A stretch of 42,907 nt of DNA from Candidatus Angelobacter sp. (lineage in GTDB: Bacteria > Acidobacteriota > Terriglobia > Terriglobales > Acidobacteriaceae), in assembly GCA_025462835.1 (NCBI GenBank), contig JAOAPH010000186.1:1-42907 (forward strand), in the 5' to 3' direction. Positions 5,433-14,395 of this stretch are shown piece by piece. Every line of letters begins with the position of its first letter. The stretch's first letter is position 1. A program made the position numbers and the translations under genes. The notes beneath the pieces were generated by a model that worked only from the letters and a program-made list of their open reading frames with translations, was not told the origin of the DNA and did not search any database.

Positions 5433-7007
5433 ATGTCAGTTGAAGAAACAGCAACTATCGCGCTGGAACCAGCGAATTCCCTGTCGAAAGTGAGCACTCC
5501 AGAGTCGCTCCCGCCGACGAAAGTCGGCTTCGTTAGCCTTGGCTGCCCCAAGAACCTGGTGGACAGTGAGGTCATGATGGGAATCCTGGCAAGCTCCGGC
5601 GCACAGCTCACAACGGACGCTGAAGATGCCGATGTCATCGTCGTAAATACGTGTTCCTTCATTGACAGCGCCAAACAGGAATCAGTGAACACCATTCTGG
5701 AGATGGCGCAGCATAAGATCGCTGCCGGGGGAAAAGCGCGCAAGTTGGTGGTGGCTGGGTGCCTGGTTGAGAGATATCGCAATGATATCCAGAAAAATAT
5801 TCCAGAGGTCGATGCGGTAGTCGGCACCGGCGAGTTGGAAGCCATACTCGCAGCCAGTGGCATTACACCGAGGACGCCTCTGTCCCAACCTGCGGATTCT
5901 CCATTCGTGATCCTGGGTTCTTCTGCCTTGAACAAAGCTACTTCCGGCACCTTACCCGTAGTCACGTCGCGCTCGGAGGGTGATGCTCGCGAAGCGGGCG
6001 GACGTTTCTCCCGTAACGAATGGGAAGGCGCGATATCTGATTTGCCCAACTACTTGATGTCGGAAGAGACACCGCGTGTGCTGTCCACCGGCAAGTACTC
6101 GGCATATTTGAAGATCGCCGAAGGCTGTGACCATCCGTGCAGCTTCTGCATCATTCCGCAATTGCGCGGGAAGTTCCGCTCACGACGATTCGAATCCGTC
6201 ATCAATGAAGCCGAGCGCCTTGCGCAAAACGGCGTGCGAGAGATCGTTTTGATCGGGCAGGACACCACCTGCTACGGCGAAGACCTCGGGCTCAAGGATG
6301 GCCTCGCGCTTTTGCTGGAACGCCTGGCGCAGATCGAGCAGTTGCATTGGGTGCGCTTCCTCTATGCCTATCCCAACAAGATCACCGGCAAACTGCTGGA
6401 GGCTATCGCCGCACACCCGAAGATCTGTTCTTACATCGACGTCCCTTTGCAGCACGCTTCGCCGGCCGTGCTGAAGCTTATGAAGCGGGGAGCAGGCGCA
6501 GAACTATTCTTAAAGTCCATCACCAAAATGCGCGCGACGATTCCCAACCTTACACTGCGGACTTCATTCATCGTCGGCTTCCCCGGCGAGACGGAGCAGG
6601 ACTTCGAAGAGCTTTGTGATTTCGTGAAAGAAGCTCAGTTCGATTGGCTCGGCGTTTTTGGCTATTCTGACGAAGAGGGCTCTCAGTCACAACATTTGTC
6701 GGACGAAATAAAAGTTGCGCCTCGGGAGATCGAGCGCAGACGCAAGAAGCTGATGAAAATCCAGCAAGTCATCAGCAAGAAGCAGAAAGCTAGATTCATT
6801 GGACGCGAATTCGATCTGGTGGTCACCGGGCCTTCCGATGAGACCGACCTGCTCTGGGAAGGACGCACGGAAATGCACGCGCCGGAGATCGACGGAAAGG
6901 TTTACATCAACGATTTTGGTGCCTTCGATCAACTCACACCTGGGCAATTCGTCCGTTGCGAAATCACTGAGGCACACGACTACGATTTGGTCGCGCGCAT
7001 CATCTAA
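5433..7007 (+). CDS. rimO: ribosomal protein S12 methylthiotransferase RimO
   Basis: This radical-SAM enzyme adds a methylthio group to the conserved aspartate of ribosomal protein S12. The MTTase N-terminal domain (about 30-145) carries the RimO signature VGFVSLGCPKNLVDSEV and NTCSFIDSAKQESVN. The radical-SAM cluster is CDHPCSFC with C232, C236 and C239. A TRAM domain ends the protein (about 455-524). At 524 residues it is roughly 80 longer than E. coli RimO (441): most of the excess is a Ser/Pro/Gly-rich linker, about 150-215, between the MTTase and radical-SAM domains, plus an N-terminal extension. AGGGG before ATG 5433 and a -10-like TAAAAT at 5417-5422 support this start. It heads the run to gpsA. 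Confidence 0.96.
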   Translation: MSVEETATIALEPANSLSKVSTPESLPPTKVGFVSLGCPKNLVDSEVMMGILASSGAQLTTDAEDADVIVVNTCSFIDSAKQESVNTILEMAQHKIAAGGKARKLVVAGCLVERYRNDIQKNIPEVDAVVGTGELEAILAASGITPRTPLSQPADSPFVILGSSALNKATSGTLPVVTSRSEGDAREAGGRFSRNEWEGAISDLPNYLMSEETPRVLSTGKYSAYLKIAEGCDHPCSFCIIPQLRGKFRSRRFESVINEAERLAQNGVREIVLIGQDTTCYGEDLGLKDGLALLLERLAQIEQLHWVRFLYAYPNKITGKLLEAIAAHPKICSYIDVPLQHASPAVLKLMKRGAGAELFLKSITKMRATIPNLTLRTSFIVGFPGETEQDFEELCDFVKEAQFDWLGVFGYSDEEGSQSQHLSDEIKVAPREIERRRKKLMKIQQVISKKQKARFIGREFDLVVTGPSDETDLLWEGRTEMHAPEIDGKVYINDFGAFDQLTPGQFVRCEITEAHDYDLVARII

Positions 7008-7025
7008 TTGGTTGAGATCAGTACC

Positions 7026-7280
7026 ATGCCAAAGCGGACCATAAAAACTCTGCGATGCCCCACTTGTAAGACCATCGTCCAAGCTAAGGACGAGTACTTC
7101 CCTTTCTGCAGCGACCGATGTCAGTTGATCGATCTGGGCAAATGGGCCAGCGGCGCTTACAAGATATCCAGTCCTATTCTGGATCCCGAAGTGCTGGAAA
7201 ATATCTCCGGTGGCCAAAGTCCCCGACCCGCCGAAGACCATGAAGACGATGACGACGCGACCAGAAAGCACTCATCGTGA
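7026..7280 (+). CDS. yacG: DNA gyrase inhibitor YacG, zinc-binding
   Basis: An 84-residue zinc protein. The YacG pattern C-x2-C-x13-C-x3-C is complete at C11, C14, C28 and C32 (RCPTCK and FCSDRCQLIDLGKW), followed by the usual LGKW and a short acidic tail (EDHEDDDDAT). In E. coli YacG binds GyrB and inhibits gyrase. ATG 7026 places MPKRTIKTLRCPTC at the expected distance from the zinc motif; an in-frame TTG at 7008 is possible but less likely. The stop overlaps the pgpA start as GTGA. Coupling with rimO upstream (18 bases) and pgpA downstream indicates one operon. Confidence 0.9.
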   Translation: MPKRTIKTLRCPTCKTIVQAKDEYFPFCSDRCQLIDLGKWASGAYKISSPILDPEVLENISGGQSPRPAEDHEDDDDATRKHSS

Positions 7281-7798
7281 GCAGCCAGATCGAAACCGCT
7301 GACACAAAGCAGGCAACGATACGAAAGACGCCATGGGCGTGGGTGACGGGCACTTTCTTCGGCATCGGGCTCATCGGCAAAGGTGGCGGAACCGTTGCAT
7401 CGATTGCGACGGTGACGATATGGCTCATGATCGCCCGGCTCCAACTTTCCACCTCCGCCTTGATCGCATTCACCGTCGTAGCGGCACTCGCTTCGATATT
7501 TATTGGGATTCCCGCAGGGACCATAATCGCCCGCGAACTGGGAAAGAAAGACCCTTCGCAGGTGGTGATCGACGAAGTCGCCGGACAATTGATTGCATTG
7601 ATTGGCGCACCGCTCAATTGGAAATACGTGCTGGCAAGTCTTATACTTTTCAGGGGCTTCGATATTGTGAAGCCGCCACCGGTTCGCCAACTTGAGAATC
7701 TTCCTAATGGTACGGGAATCATGATGGATGACGTCGCCGCCGGTCTCTATGCACTCTTATTTGTTCAACTCTTATACCGCTTTAACCTGTTCAATTAG
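7277..7798 (+). CDS. pgpA: phosphatidylglycerophosphatase A
   Basis: PgpA dephosphorylates phosphatidylglycerophosphate to phosphatidylglycerol at the inner membrane. The 173-residue protein has the family motifs GKGGGTVASIATV (about 34-46), DPSQVVIDEVAGQ (about 93-105) and FDIVKPPPVRQLENLPNG with GIMMDDVAAGLYA near the C-terminus; acidic residues in the last two form the active site. Four hydrophobic stretches are present. The GTG start at 7277 overlaps the yacG stop by four bases, a standard coupling arrangement. With plsY and gpsA downstream it makes this operon a phospholipid synthesis unit. Confidence 0.94.
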   Translation: MSSQIETADTKQATIRKTPWAWVTGTFFGIGLIGKGGGTVASIATVTIWLMIARLQLSTSALIAFTVVAALASIFIGIPAGTIIARELGKKDPSQVVIDEVAGQLIALIGAPLNWKYVLASLILFRGFDIVKPPPVRQLENLPNGTGIMMDDVAAGLYALLFVQLLYRFNLFN

Positions 7799-7803
7799 AG
7801 GTA

Positions 7804-8859
7804 ATGACAATCACTGATCGCATTCTTGGCAAGAAGAACGTGAACGGAAAGCCGCACATCGAATCGGTTGTACCGTCCGCAGCCCTTCCCGGCGGCGAAG
7901 TGCGGATCATGGGAACCTCGCTTAAACCTCCAGATCTCCATTTGCCGGTTGTCCAGTTTGGGGATTCCGAAGGTTCAGTCGTCATCAGTTCAGACTCGTT
8001 TGTCATCGCGCGCGTCCCCGAAGGCGCCAGCTCCGGATATGTGATCGTCAAAGCGGATGGTCATGAGAGTAACGGACACGAAGTCCGGGTGGGAGTCCCT
8101 ATCGCGGAGAATCTTCACCCTGTGACCAATCCCGCGGTGGATGCGTCCGGAAATATTTTCTCGACATTTTCCGGCACGCGTGGACAAAAAGTTCCGGTCT
8201 CCATTTACAAGATCGATACCGATTACAACGTGAAGCCGTATCTATCCGATCTGATGAACGCTACGGCTATCGTCTTCGATCACGAGGGAGAAATGTATGT
8301 GACCTCGCGAAACGATGGCACGGTTTATCGCGTGGCCTCCAACGGAACCATGGCCACGTATGCCGAAGGGATGGGAACGGCAACGGGTATGGCGTTTGAT
8401 TCAGCCGGAAATCTTTATGTCGGCGACCGCAGCGGGACCATATTCAAGATCAGCCGAAGCCGCGAGATCTTCGTTTTCGCGACTCTTGAACCCAGCGTTA
8501 GCGCATATCATCTTGCCTTCGGCCCCGACGGCAGCCTTTTTGTCAGCGGTCCAACCACTTCGAGTTATGACGCGATCTATCGGGTCGATCCGCATGGCGC
8601 GGTCAGTGAGTTTTATCGCGGGCTAGGACGTCCGCAAGGGATGGCATTCGACATCCATGGCAACCTATACGTCGCGGCGTCCCACGCGGGCAAGAGAGGC
8701 ATTGTGAAGATCACGCCGCAGAAGGAAGCATCGCTGGCCTTGGCCGGTCATGGGATCGTCGGACTTGCATTCACCACCGGCAAGGGCGCGGTCATTTCCA
8801 CCACTAATGCCATCCACTACTTGAGCTGGGGCATAGAAGGAATGCCGCTCTACGGCTAA
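7804..8859 (+). CDS. IPT/TIG and NHL-repeat beta-propeller protein
   Basis: A 351-residue protein with an N-terminal IPT/TIG-like immunoglobulin domain (about 17-98: PHIESVVPSAALPGGEVRI through SSGYVIVKADG) followed by an NHL/SMP-30-like propeller. Blades repeat the pattern GMAFDSAGNLYVGDR, LAFGPDGSLFVSG and GMAFDIHGNLYVAA. No signal peptide or membrane segment is seen, although such proteins are often exported, so it may act in the cytoplasm. Five bases separate it from pgpA and thirteen from cinA, so it is in the operon. The role is unknown; a scaffold or a gluconolactonase-like hydrolase are possibilities, but no catalytic residues can be assigned. Confidence 0.85.
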   Translation: MTITDRILGKKNVNGKPHIESVVPSAALPGGEVRIMGTSLKPPDLHLPVVQFGDSEGSVVISSDSFVIARVPEGASSGYVIVKADGHESNGHEVRVGVPIAENLHPVTNPAVDASGNIFSTFSGTRGQKVPVSIYKIDTDYNVKPYLSDLMNATAIVFDHEGEMYVTSRNDGTVYRVASNGTMATYAEGMGTATGMAFDSAGNLYVGDRSGTIFKISRSREIFVFATLEPSVSAYHLAFGPDGSLFVSGPTTSSYDAIYRVDPHGAVSEFYRGLGRPQGMAFDIHGNLYVAASHAGKRGIVKITPQKEASLALAGHGIVGLAFTTGKGAVISTTNAIHYLSWGIEGMPLYG

Positions 8860-8872
8860 CCATCGGCTAGGA

Positions 8873-10117
8873 ATGATCGCTGAAATCATAGCCATAGGCT
8901 CGGAACTACTCACCCCCTTCCGGCAGGACACCAACTCCCTTTTCCTTACGGAAAGGCTGAACGAACTAGGCGTCCAAGTCGCGTACAAGGGTGTTGTCGG
9001 CGACAATCGCGATCATCTCGTCTCTGTCGCGCGCATTGCGCTCTCGCGTTCAGACATCGTCATTTTCATGGGCGGACTAGGTCCCACGGAAGACGACCTC
9101 ACCCGTGAATCGATCGCTGAGGCCATGCGCCTGCCGCTCAAGCGCAACCCGGACATTGTTGCCGAGCTCTATGCCCGCTTTGCCGCGCGTCGCATCAAGA
9201 TGACCGAGAACAACGTCAAGCAAGCCGACGTCATCACCGGCGCGGCAGTGCTCAAGAACAATAACGGCAGCGCCCCCGGCCAGTGGCTCGAAGGAGAGTA
9301 CGAAGGAAAGCAGAAGACTGTGATTCTGCTTCCCGGCCCTCCCGTTGAGCTAAAACCGATGTTCGTCGAGCAATGTCTGGATCGGCTTCGCGCCAAGGTT
9401 CCGCAACAGTTCATCGCCACGCGCGTGCTGAAAATCGCCCTGATGCCGGAATCGGAATGCGATGCTCGATGCTCCCCTATCTACAAAGAACATAACGCCG
9501 TGCAAACGACGATCCTGGCCGGAGCAGGCGATGTGCAACTCCACCTAAAGGCCAGCGCCGACACCATGGAAGAGGCCCAGCAGTTGGTGGATGATTTAGC
9601 CGAGGAACTTGAGGACGAACTCGACGACCGCGTTTATTCCACGAAGGGCGAATCGCTGGAACAGATCGTCGGATACTACTTGCAGATGCGCGGTGCAACC
9701 TTGGCTGTCGCGGAATCATGCACCGGCGGGCTGCTTTCCGAGCGAATCACTTCCGTTCCAGGCAGTTCACGATATTTTCTCGGCGGCGCAGTTGTGTATG
9801 CAAACGATTTGAAGACATCGTTTTCGGACGTTCCACCCATGTTAATTGCAGAACACGGCGCGGTGAGTAAGGAAGTTGCGCTCGCGCTCGCCGAAGGGAT
9901 CCGTAAGCGCTGCAATGCAACGCTGGGAGTTGGCGTCACCGGCATTGCCGGACCCACCGGCGGCACTCCGGAGAAGCCAGTGGGGCTCGTTTACATCGCT
10001 ATTGCCGACGGCAAGAAGCCTGAAGTCGTCGAGCGCAAGCTTCCCGGCGACCGTGACCGCATCCGCTTCTATGCATCTCAGCAGGCGCTGGATATGGTTC
10101 GCCGCAAGATGATCTGA
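8873..10117 (+). CDS. cinA: CinA family nicotinamide-nucleotide amidohydrolase
   Basis: A full-length two-domain CinA protein (414 residues, usual length). The N-terminal molybdopterin-binding-like domain (about 1-170) has EIIAIGSELL and MGGLGPTEDDLTRE and is the ADP-ribose pyrophosphatase-type half. The C-terminal PncC domain (about 255-410) has LAVAESCTGGLLSERITS, with the active-site serine in ESCTGG, and GVTGIAGPTGG with PVGLVYIA. PncC deamidates nicotinamide mononucleotide in NAD salvage; in competent bacteria the gene is competence-linked. ATG 8873 directly follows AGGA. It is followed after four bases by thpR, a pairing seen in other genomes. Confidence 0.95.
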   Translation: MIAEIIAIGSELLTPFRQDTNSLFLTERLNELGVQVAYKGVVGDNRDHLVSVARIALSRSDIVIFMGGLGPTEDDLTRESIAEAMRLPLKRNPDIVAELYARFAARRIKMTENNVKQADVITGAAVLKNNNGSAPGQWLEGEYEGKQKTVILLPGPPVELKPMFVEQCLDRLRAKVPQQFIATRVLKIALMPESECDARCSPIYKEHNAVQTTILAGAGDVQLHLKASADTMEEAQQLVDDLAEELEDELDDRVYSTKGESLEQIVGYYLQMRGATLAVAESCTGGLLSERITSVPGSSRYFLGGAVVYANDLKTSFSDVPPMLIAEHGAVSKEVALALAEGIRKRCNATLGVGVTGIAGPTGGTPEKPVGLVYIAIADGKKPEVVERKLPGDRDRIRFYASQQALDMVRRKMI

Positions 10118-10121
10118 GCCC

Positions 10122-10700
10122 ATGCGCCTCTTCGTTGGCATCGACATCACCGACGACATTCGCGAACGCATTTCCAGCTATGTCGCCGGACTGCAACGCG
10201 AATTTCCTGCTATCGGTGCAAAATGGGTGAAACCAGAATCGCTTCACCTCACGCTGAAGTTCATCGGCGAAAGCAAAGAGCCGGAGAAAATCAAATCGGT
10301 TCTCAGTAGCATTCAGGCGCCGTCGTTCGAGATTTCATTTCGTTCAGTAGGGTTTTTCACCCCGCGTTCCCCGCGAATCTTCTGGGCAGGAGTTCAGGCT
10401 TCGGAAGACCTGCCTCTGTTGGCGAATACGATTGATTCGGCACTGGGGGCGATTGCCGTCGCTCGTGAGACACAGGATTACTCGCCGCATCTAACGCTCG
10501 CTCGTGTAGGCTCCGGCAAACCATACGGTGATCCGCGTGACCGCAATAAACCAACTTTCATTACGCTTCGCGCACGGGTTGAATCTCTCCCGCAACCCGA
10601 CTTCGGTACAATGATCGCCAAAGAATTCTTTTTGTTCCAGAGCGAGACTTTACCCAGCGGTCCTCGATACACAAAGCTGGCGCGATTCGAGCTGAAGTAA
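10122..10700 (+). CDS. thpR: RNA 2',3'-cyclic phosphodiesterase ThpR
   Basis: A 192-residue member of the 2H phosphoesterase superfamily (2'-5' RNA ligase LigT type). Both catalytic HxTx motifs are present: HLTL starting at H42 and HLTL starting at H123. The N-terminal MRLFVGIDI and KWVKPESLHLTLKFIGE are characteristic. The enzyme opens 2',3'-cyclic phosphate ends of RNA; the physiological substrate is uncertain. It lies four bases after cinA and 18 before plsY, so it is co-transcribed. Confidence 0.94.
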   Translation: MRLFVGIDITDDIRERISSYVAGLQREFPAIGAKWVKPESLHLTLKFIGESKEPEKIKSVLSSIQAPSFEISFRSVGFFTPRSPRIFWAGVQASEDLPLLANTIDSALGAIAVARETQDYSPHLTLARVGSGKPYGDPRDRNKPTFITLRARVESLPQPDFGTMIAKEFFLFQSETLPSGPRYTKLARFELK

Positions 10701-10718
10701 CACTGATCACCTCACAAA

Positions 10719-11390
10719 ATGACAAAGACCTACTTCATCATTGCGACGGTCTCATATCTGCTCGGCTCGATTCCTTTCGGCTACATCCTCGTTCGCCTTT
10801 TCATGAAGCAGGACATCCGCGCCACCGGAAGTGGCAACATTGGAGCTACTAATGTTGCGCGGTCGGGTGCAAAAGGATTGGCAATAGCGACGTTGGTGCT
10901 GGACGCGGGTAAGGGATACCTTGCGGTTGTCACCGGACAACAGATTTATGAGCATAGTTTGCTACGCAATGCGAACGCACCTGGAACATATTGGCTCTCG
11001 ATACCGATTGAAGAATTGATGCTCACTGCCGGTATTGCCGCCCTCTTCGCGATCATCGGCCATTGTTTCCCTGTTTGGCTGAAGTTCAAAGGCGGCAAAG
11101 GTGTCGCAACCGCTGTTGGCGCGTTCGCTGCCCTTGCACCAAAGGCTGTCCTGGTTTCACTGCTGGTCTTTGCCTTGGTTCTCATATTTTCGCGATACGT
11201 TTCACTGGCCTCTATAGCAGCGTCAGCAGTGTTTCCTGTTGCTGCTTATTGGCTGCACTCCGATTTGCGGCCGGCGAAATTAATGGCTTTGTTGATCGCC
11301 GGGCCCGCTCTCATCATCGCGAAACATCACGAAAATATTCGTCGCCTGATCGCGCACACTGAAAGCAGCATTGGAGCGAAATCAGCATGA
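10719..11390 (+). CDS. plsY: glycerol-3-phosphate acyltransferase PlsY
   Basis: PlsY transfers the acyl group from acyl-phosphate to glycerol-3-phosphate, the first step of phospholipid synthesis, in the inner membrane. Its three conserved loops are visible: GSIPFGYILV with ATGSGNIGATNVAR (about 17-50), GHCFPVWLKFKGGKGVATA (about 113-131), and HHENIRRLI near the C-terminus. About six membrane helices are predictable by eye. At 223 residues it is slightly longer than usual (about 200) because of a loop around residues 70-90. The stop overlaps the gpsA start (ATGA), coupling it to the enzyme that supplies its substrate. Confidence 0.96.
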   Translation: MTKTYFIIATVSYLLGSIPFGYILVRLFMKQDIRATGSGNIGATNVARSGAKGLAIATLVLDAGKGYLAVVTGQQIYEHSLLRNANAPGTYWLSIPIEELMLTAGIAALFAIIGHCFPVWLKFKGGKGVATAVGAFAALAPKAVLVSLLVFALVLIFSRYVSLASIAASAVFPVAAYWLHSDLRPAKLMALLIAGPALIIAKHHENIRRLIAHTESSIGAKSA

Positions 11391-12397
11391 GCAAGATAGC
11401 AGTGATTGGCGCGGGTGCCTGGGGTACTGCTATCTCGATAGTCCTGGGCCGGACAGGCGCGCACGAAGTAAAGCTCTGGGCTTTCGAGAATGAAGTTTGC
11501 GAAAGCATCGCTTCGCGCCGGGTAAACGAACCGTTTCTTCCCGGCTGCAAGATTCCAGGCACCGTGTCTGTCACCAACAGCCTGCAAGACGCACTCAGTG
11601 GCGCGCAATTTGTGGTGAGCGTGATGCCCTCACATCACTGTCGAAACCTCTTTGAGAAGATGGCGCCGCATTTAAACGCGGAGATGAAGTTTGTAAGCGC
11701 GACCAAGGGCATTGAGAATGACACTTTCCTGCGCATGTCAGAAGTAATTGCCGAAGTCGTGCCGGATAAAGCAGGATTCTCACCTCGTATCTCCGCGCTG
11801 AGTGGCCCTAGCTTTGCGCGCGAAGTTGCCAAGGGCGATCCAACCGCGATCACGATCGCCAGCAATGACTCTGATCTTGCTGCAATCGTGCAACGCGAGT
11901 TTAGCGATCCCAGCTTTCGCGTCTATCAGAACGATGACATTGTCGGGGTCGAGCTCGGCGGCGCGGTCAAAAACGTAATTGCGATTGCAGCAGGCGTTTG
12001 CGATGGCCTTGATCTCGGTCACAACACTGTTGCTGCTCTCATCACAAGGGGATTGGCTGAGATCTCGCGACTGGCTGTGAGTTGTGGTGCCAAGCAAAAC
12101 ACCATGGCAGGACTGGCGGGACTTGGCGACTTGGTGCTCACCTGTACGGGAGGCCTCTCCCGCAATCGGACCGTCGGAGTCGAACTTGGCAAAGGACGAA
12201 AACTTGATGAGATCATCGCCGGGATGCATGGCATGGTCGCTGAAGGCGTGCTCACCACCAATGCCGCGGTTGGACTCGCAAACAAAATGAATTGCGAGAT
12301 GCCTATCACGACGCAAATGTACGCGATCCTGCACGATGGCAAGCCGCCGAAAGATGCGATCCGCGAGTTGATGACCCGGCCGGGCAAAGTGGAATAA
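11387..12397 (+). CDS. gpsA: glycerol-3-phosphate dehydrogenase [NAD(P)+]
   Basis: GpsA reduces dihydroxyacetone phosphate to sn-glycerol-3-phosphate for phospholipid synthesis. The 336-residue protein has the Rossmann motif VIGAGAWGTA (residues 6-15), the ALSGPSFAREVAKGDPTA segment and the catalytic lysine region GGAVKNVIAIAAG (K195). AGLGDLVLTCTG follows near residue 245. The length is normal. The 4-base overlap with plsY and the matching chemistry indicate coordinated production of substrate and acyltransferase. This is the last gene of the rimO run; an 84-base gap with a -10-like box precedes the next gene. Confidence 0.96.
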   Translation: MSKIAVIGAGAWGTAISIVLGRTGAHEVKLWAFENEVCESIASRRVNEPFLPGCKIPGTVSVTNSLQDALSGAQFVVSVMPSHHCRNLFEKMAPHLNAEMKFVSATKGIENDTFLRMSEVIAEVVPDKAGFSPRISALSGPSFAREVAKGDPTAITIASNDSDLAAIVQREFSDPSFRVYQNDDIVGVELGGAVKNVIAIAAGVCDGLDLGHNTVAALITRGLAEISRLAVSCGAKQNTMAGLAGLGDLVLTCTGGLSRNRTVGVELGKGRKLDEIIAGMHGMVAEGVLTTNAAVGLANKMNCEMPITTQMYAILHDGKPPKDAIRELMTRPGKVE

Positions 12398-12467
12398 ACA
12401 AAGGCAACAGGTAAATCCCCTAGCAAATCCAGCGAAATTAGCAGGACGTAATCCGCGCAAATCGAGG

Positions 12468-12473
12468 TACAAT
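12468..12473 (+). promoter_or_regulatory. -10-like box before the HD-GYP gene
   Basis: TACAAT with no good -35 box. It is 27 bases before ATG 12500 and could give the signalling gene expression separate from the gpsA operon. No Shine-Dalgarno sequence is visible between it and the start. Confidence 0.3.
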
Positions 12474-12499
12474 CGCTCGCATTGTCGTCATCAAAAATT

Positions 12500-14308
12500 A
12501 TGGACTTGGGTAAGCTAATTCCCGCGCGCATACCGATTCTTTATTCGATCCTTGCTGTCCTTATCCTGGTCGGCGTAGTGCCTCTGTACTGGTATGGCAC
12601 TAAGGTGGTTGGGATAAACAAGGATCGTCTGAAGACGAACGAGAAGCTTCTTCAGAACACCGTCACGAGTTCATTGGCGGACGACATCACGCAGCGCCAA
12701 AATAATCTTCGCACCAGCCTGGACAATCTCTCTTCTGCAATTCAGGTCGCGAGCGGAAATAATCTCAGCGGCGAGCATGTCAGCACTCCTGAATTGCGTG
12801 CATTGCTTGACAGCTTCGTATCGAAATCCGACACGCTGGCGTACGCCACGATCCTCAACAGCGAAGCCAAAGGCATTACTGCCGGACGCATGGCCCCTGA
12901 TCCTTTCATGCAGCGTGAACTGGAACACGCTTTTCAGGCTGCCCGCGAAAACCGAAGCTACAACGGACAAACTCTCACAATCGGCACGGGAAAAGATTCC
13001 CGCACCATTCGCCTTGTGAGTTCACCCATCACTGTGAATAACACCTTCATTGGTATGGTGGGCGCGGTGGTGGACCTCGACTTTCTCATCAAGCGACTTC
13101 AGGACGCCAGCCAGGGCGGCTTGGATGCTTACGTTGTCGATAGCCGCGGCAGGCTGGTTGCTTCGGCGACGAAGGAATTTGTCACCGGGCAGGACATGAC
13201 TCAGATCGAACTGGTCAAGAATTTCGTTGACCAGGGCACAAAAAAACTTGCGGCCACCAGCGACTTCACCATTACTGAAAATGGGACCCGCGTGCCCATG
13301 CTCGGCACGTGCAGTCCGGTTTCCGTACTCGAATGGGGGGTAGTGGCAGAGAAGACGCAGGCTGACGCATACGCAAGCATCAATGAGATGCAGCGCACGG
13401 CACAATTGCTCGCTGTCGGCGCAGTCTTCTTGAGCCTGCTAATCAGCTTTTTTGCAGCGCGCCGCATCACCACGCCATTAGAAGTACTCACCGAGAGCAG
13501 CCGCGCCATTGCACGAGGCGATTTTACCCAACGCGTCCATCTCAAGAGCCGTACCGAGATTGGCGAACTGGCCCAGACATTCAATGCCATGTCTGACGAC
13601 TTGGAGCGCTTCGTATTCGACCTGAAGCGCGCCGCCGAAGAGAACCGCGCCCTTTTCTTGAGCTCCATACAAATGCTCGCCGGCGCTGTTGACGAAAAGG
13701 ATCCGTACACCCGCGGTCACTCTGACCGTGTCACTCGGTACTCCGTGATCCTCGCCAAAGAGATGGGACTGCTCACGGAAGAGATCGAGCGCATCCGCAT
13801 CTCAGCCCAGTTGCATGATGTGGGAAAGATCGGGATCGAAGACCGGATTTTGAAAAAGCCCGGTGCATTGACTCCGGAAGAATTCGAAGTCATGAAGACA
13901 CACACGGTCAAAGGCGGCACCATCCTGCGCCCAGTCGAGATGCTGAAGGAGATGATTCCCGGCATCGAACTGCATCACGAATCGCTCGACGGGCGCGGAT
14001 ATCCTTATGGGCTCAAGGGCGATGCGCTCCCGCTCATGCCCCGCATCATCATGGTTGCTGATACTTTCGATGCTATGACCACGAACCGGCCGTACCAGGC
14101 GGCGATGGATCCGGAATACGTTGTGCGCATCATCAATTCACTCGCAAACACGAAGTTTGATCCCCGCGTGGTGGCCGCGATTACTTCAGTCTTTGAGCGC
14201 GGAGCGTTGCGCTTGCATCGGGCTGGAGCAGTCTCTGAGGAACAGGCATCAGCAGCTGCTGCCGCCAGCCAGGCTTCCGGAACTCCGCCTGCCGGACCAC
14301 CTTCCTAA
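12500..14308 (+). CDS. membrane HD-GYP domain protein (Cache-HAMP-HD-GYP)
   Basis: A 602-residue signalling protein, probably a cyclic-di-GMP phosphodiesterase that senses an external ligand. A membrane helix near residues 8-32 precedes a periplasmic Cache-like domain (about 40-295, with LVSSPITVNNTFIGMVGAVVD). A second helix (about 298-318), a HAMP linker (about 319-372) and a C-terminal HD-GYP domain follow. Catalytic residues are intact: HDVGKIG with H439-D440, the first histidine in RGHSDRVTRYS, HHESLDGRGYP with H492 and GYP at 500-502. A proline- and alanine-rich tail ends the protein. The start is uncertain between TTG 12482 and ATG 12500; neither has a ribosome binding site. Confidence 0.93.
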   Translation: MDLGKLIPARIPILYSILAVLILVGVVPLYWYGTKVVGINKDRLKTNEKLLQNTVTSSLADDITQRQNNLRTSLDNLSSAIQVASGNNLSGEHVSTPELRALLDSFVSKSDTLAYATILNSEAKGITAGRMAPDPFMQRELEHAFQAARENRSYNGQTLTIGTGKDSRTIRLVSSPITVNNTFIGMVGAVVDLDFLIKRLQDASQGGLDAYVVDSRGRLVASATKEFVTGQDMTQIELVKNFVDQGTKKLAATSDFTITENGTRVPMLGTCSPVSVLEWGVVAEKTQADAYASINEMQRTAQLLAVGAVFLSLLISFFAARRITTPLEVLTESSRAIARGDFTQRVHLKSRTEIGELAQTFNAMSDDLERFVFDLKRAAEENRALFLSSIQMLAGAVDEKDPYTRGHSDRVTRYSVILAKEMGLLTEEIERIRISAQLHDVGKIGIEDRILKKPGALTPEEFEVMKTHTVKGGTILRPVEMLKEMIPGIELHHESLDGRGYPYGLKGDALPLMPRIIMVADTFDAMTTNRPYQAAMDPEYVVRIINSLANTKFDPRVVAAITSVFERGALRLHRAGAVSEEQASAAAAASQASGTPPAGPPS

Positions 14309-14351
14309 TCGCTCGAAAGTCGGACGAATCCTTCTCTCCGACTGCCTCCGA

Positions 14352-14357
14352 TATAAT
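14352..14357 (+). promoter_or_regulatory. -10 box of a probable ftsY promoter
   Basis: A consensus TATAAT 39 bases before the ftsY ATG; the -35 region is poor. The leader between it and the ATG holds the hairpin at 14366-14387. Confidence 0.4.
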
Positions 14358-14365
14358 CAAGAGTT

Positions 14366-14387
14366 GCGCGCGCTCGTACATGCGCGC
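14366..14387 (+). promoter_or_regulatory. GCGCGC hairpin in the ftsY leader
   Basis: GCGCGC(GC) at 14366-14373 and GCGCGC at 14382-14387 can form a very stable stem nine bases before the ATG, where the ribosome binds. No Shine-Dalgarno sequence is recognisable. Confidence 0.3.
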
Positions 14388-14395
14388 TTGAACTC

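Noticed and set aside
6687-7271. 194-residue minus-strand frame opposite rimO and yacG
   Set aside because: Antisense to conserved catalytic and zinc motifs of real genes; a shadow frame.
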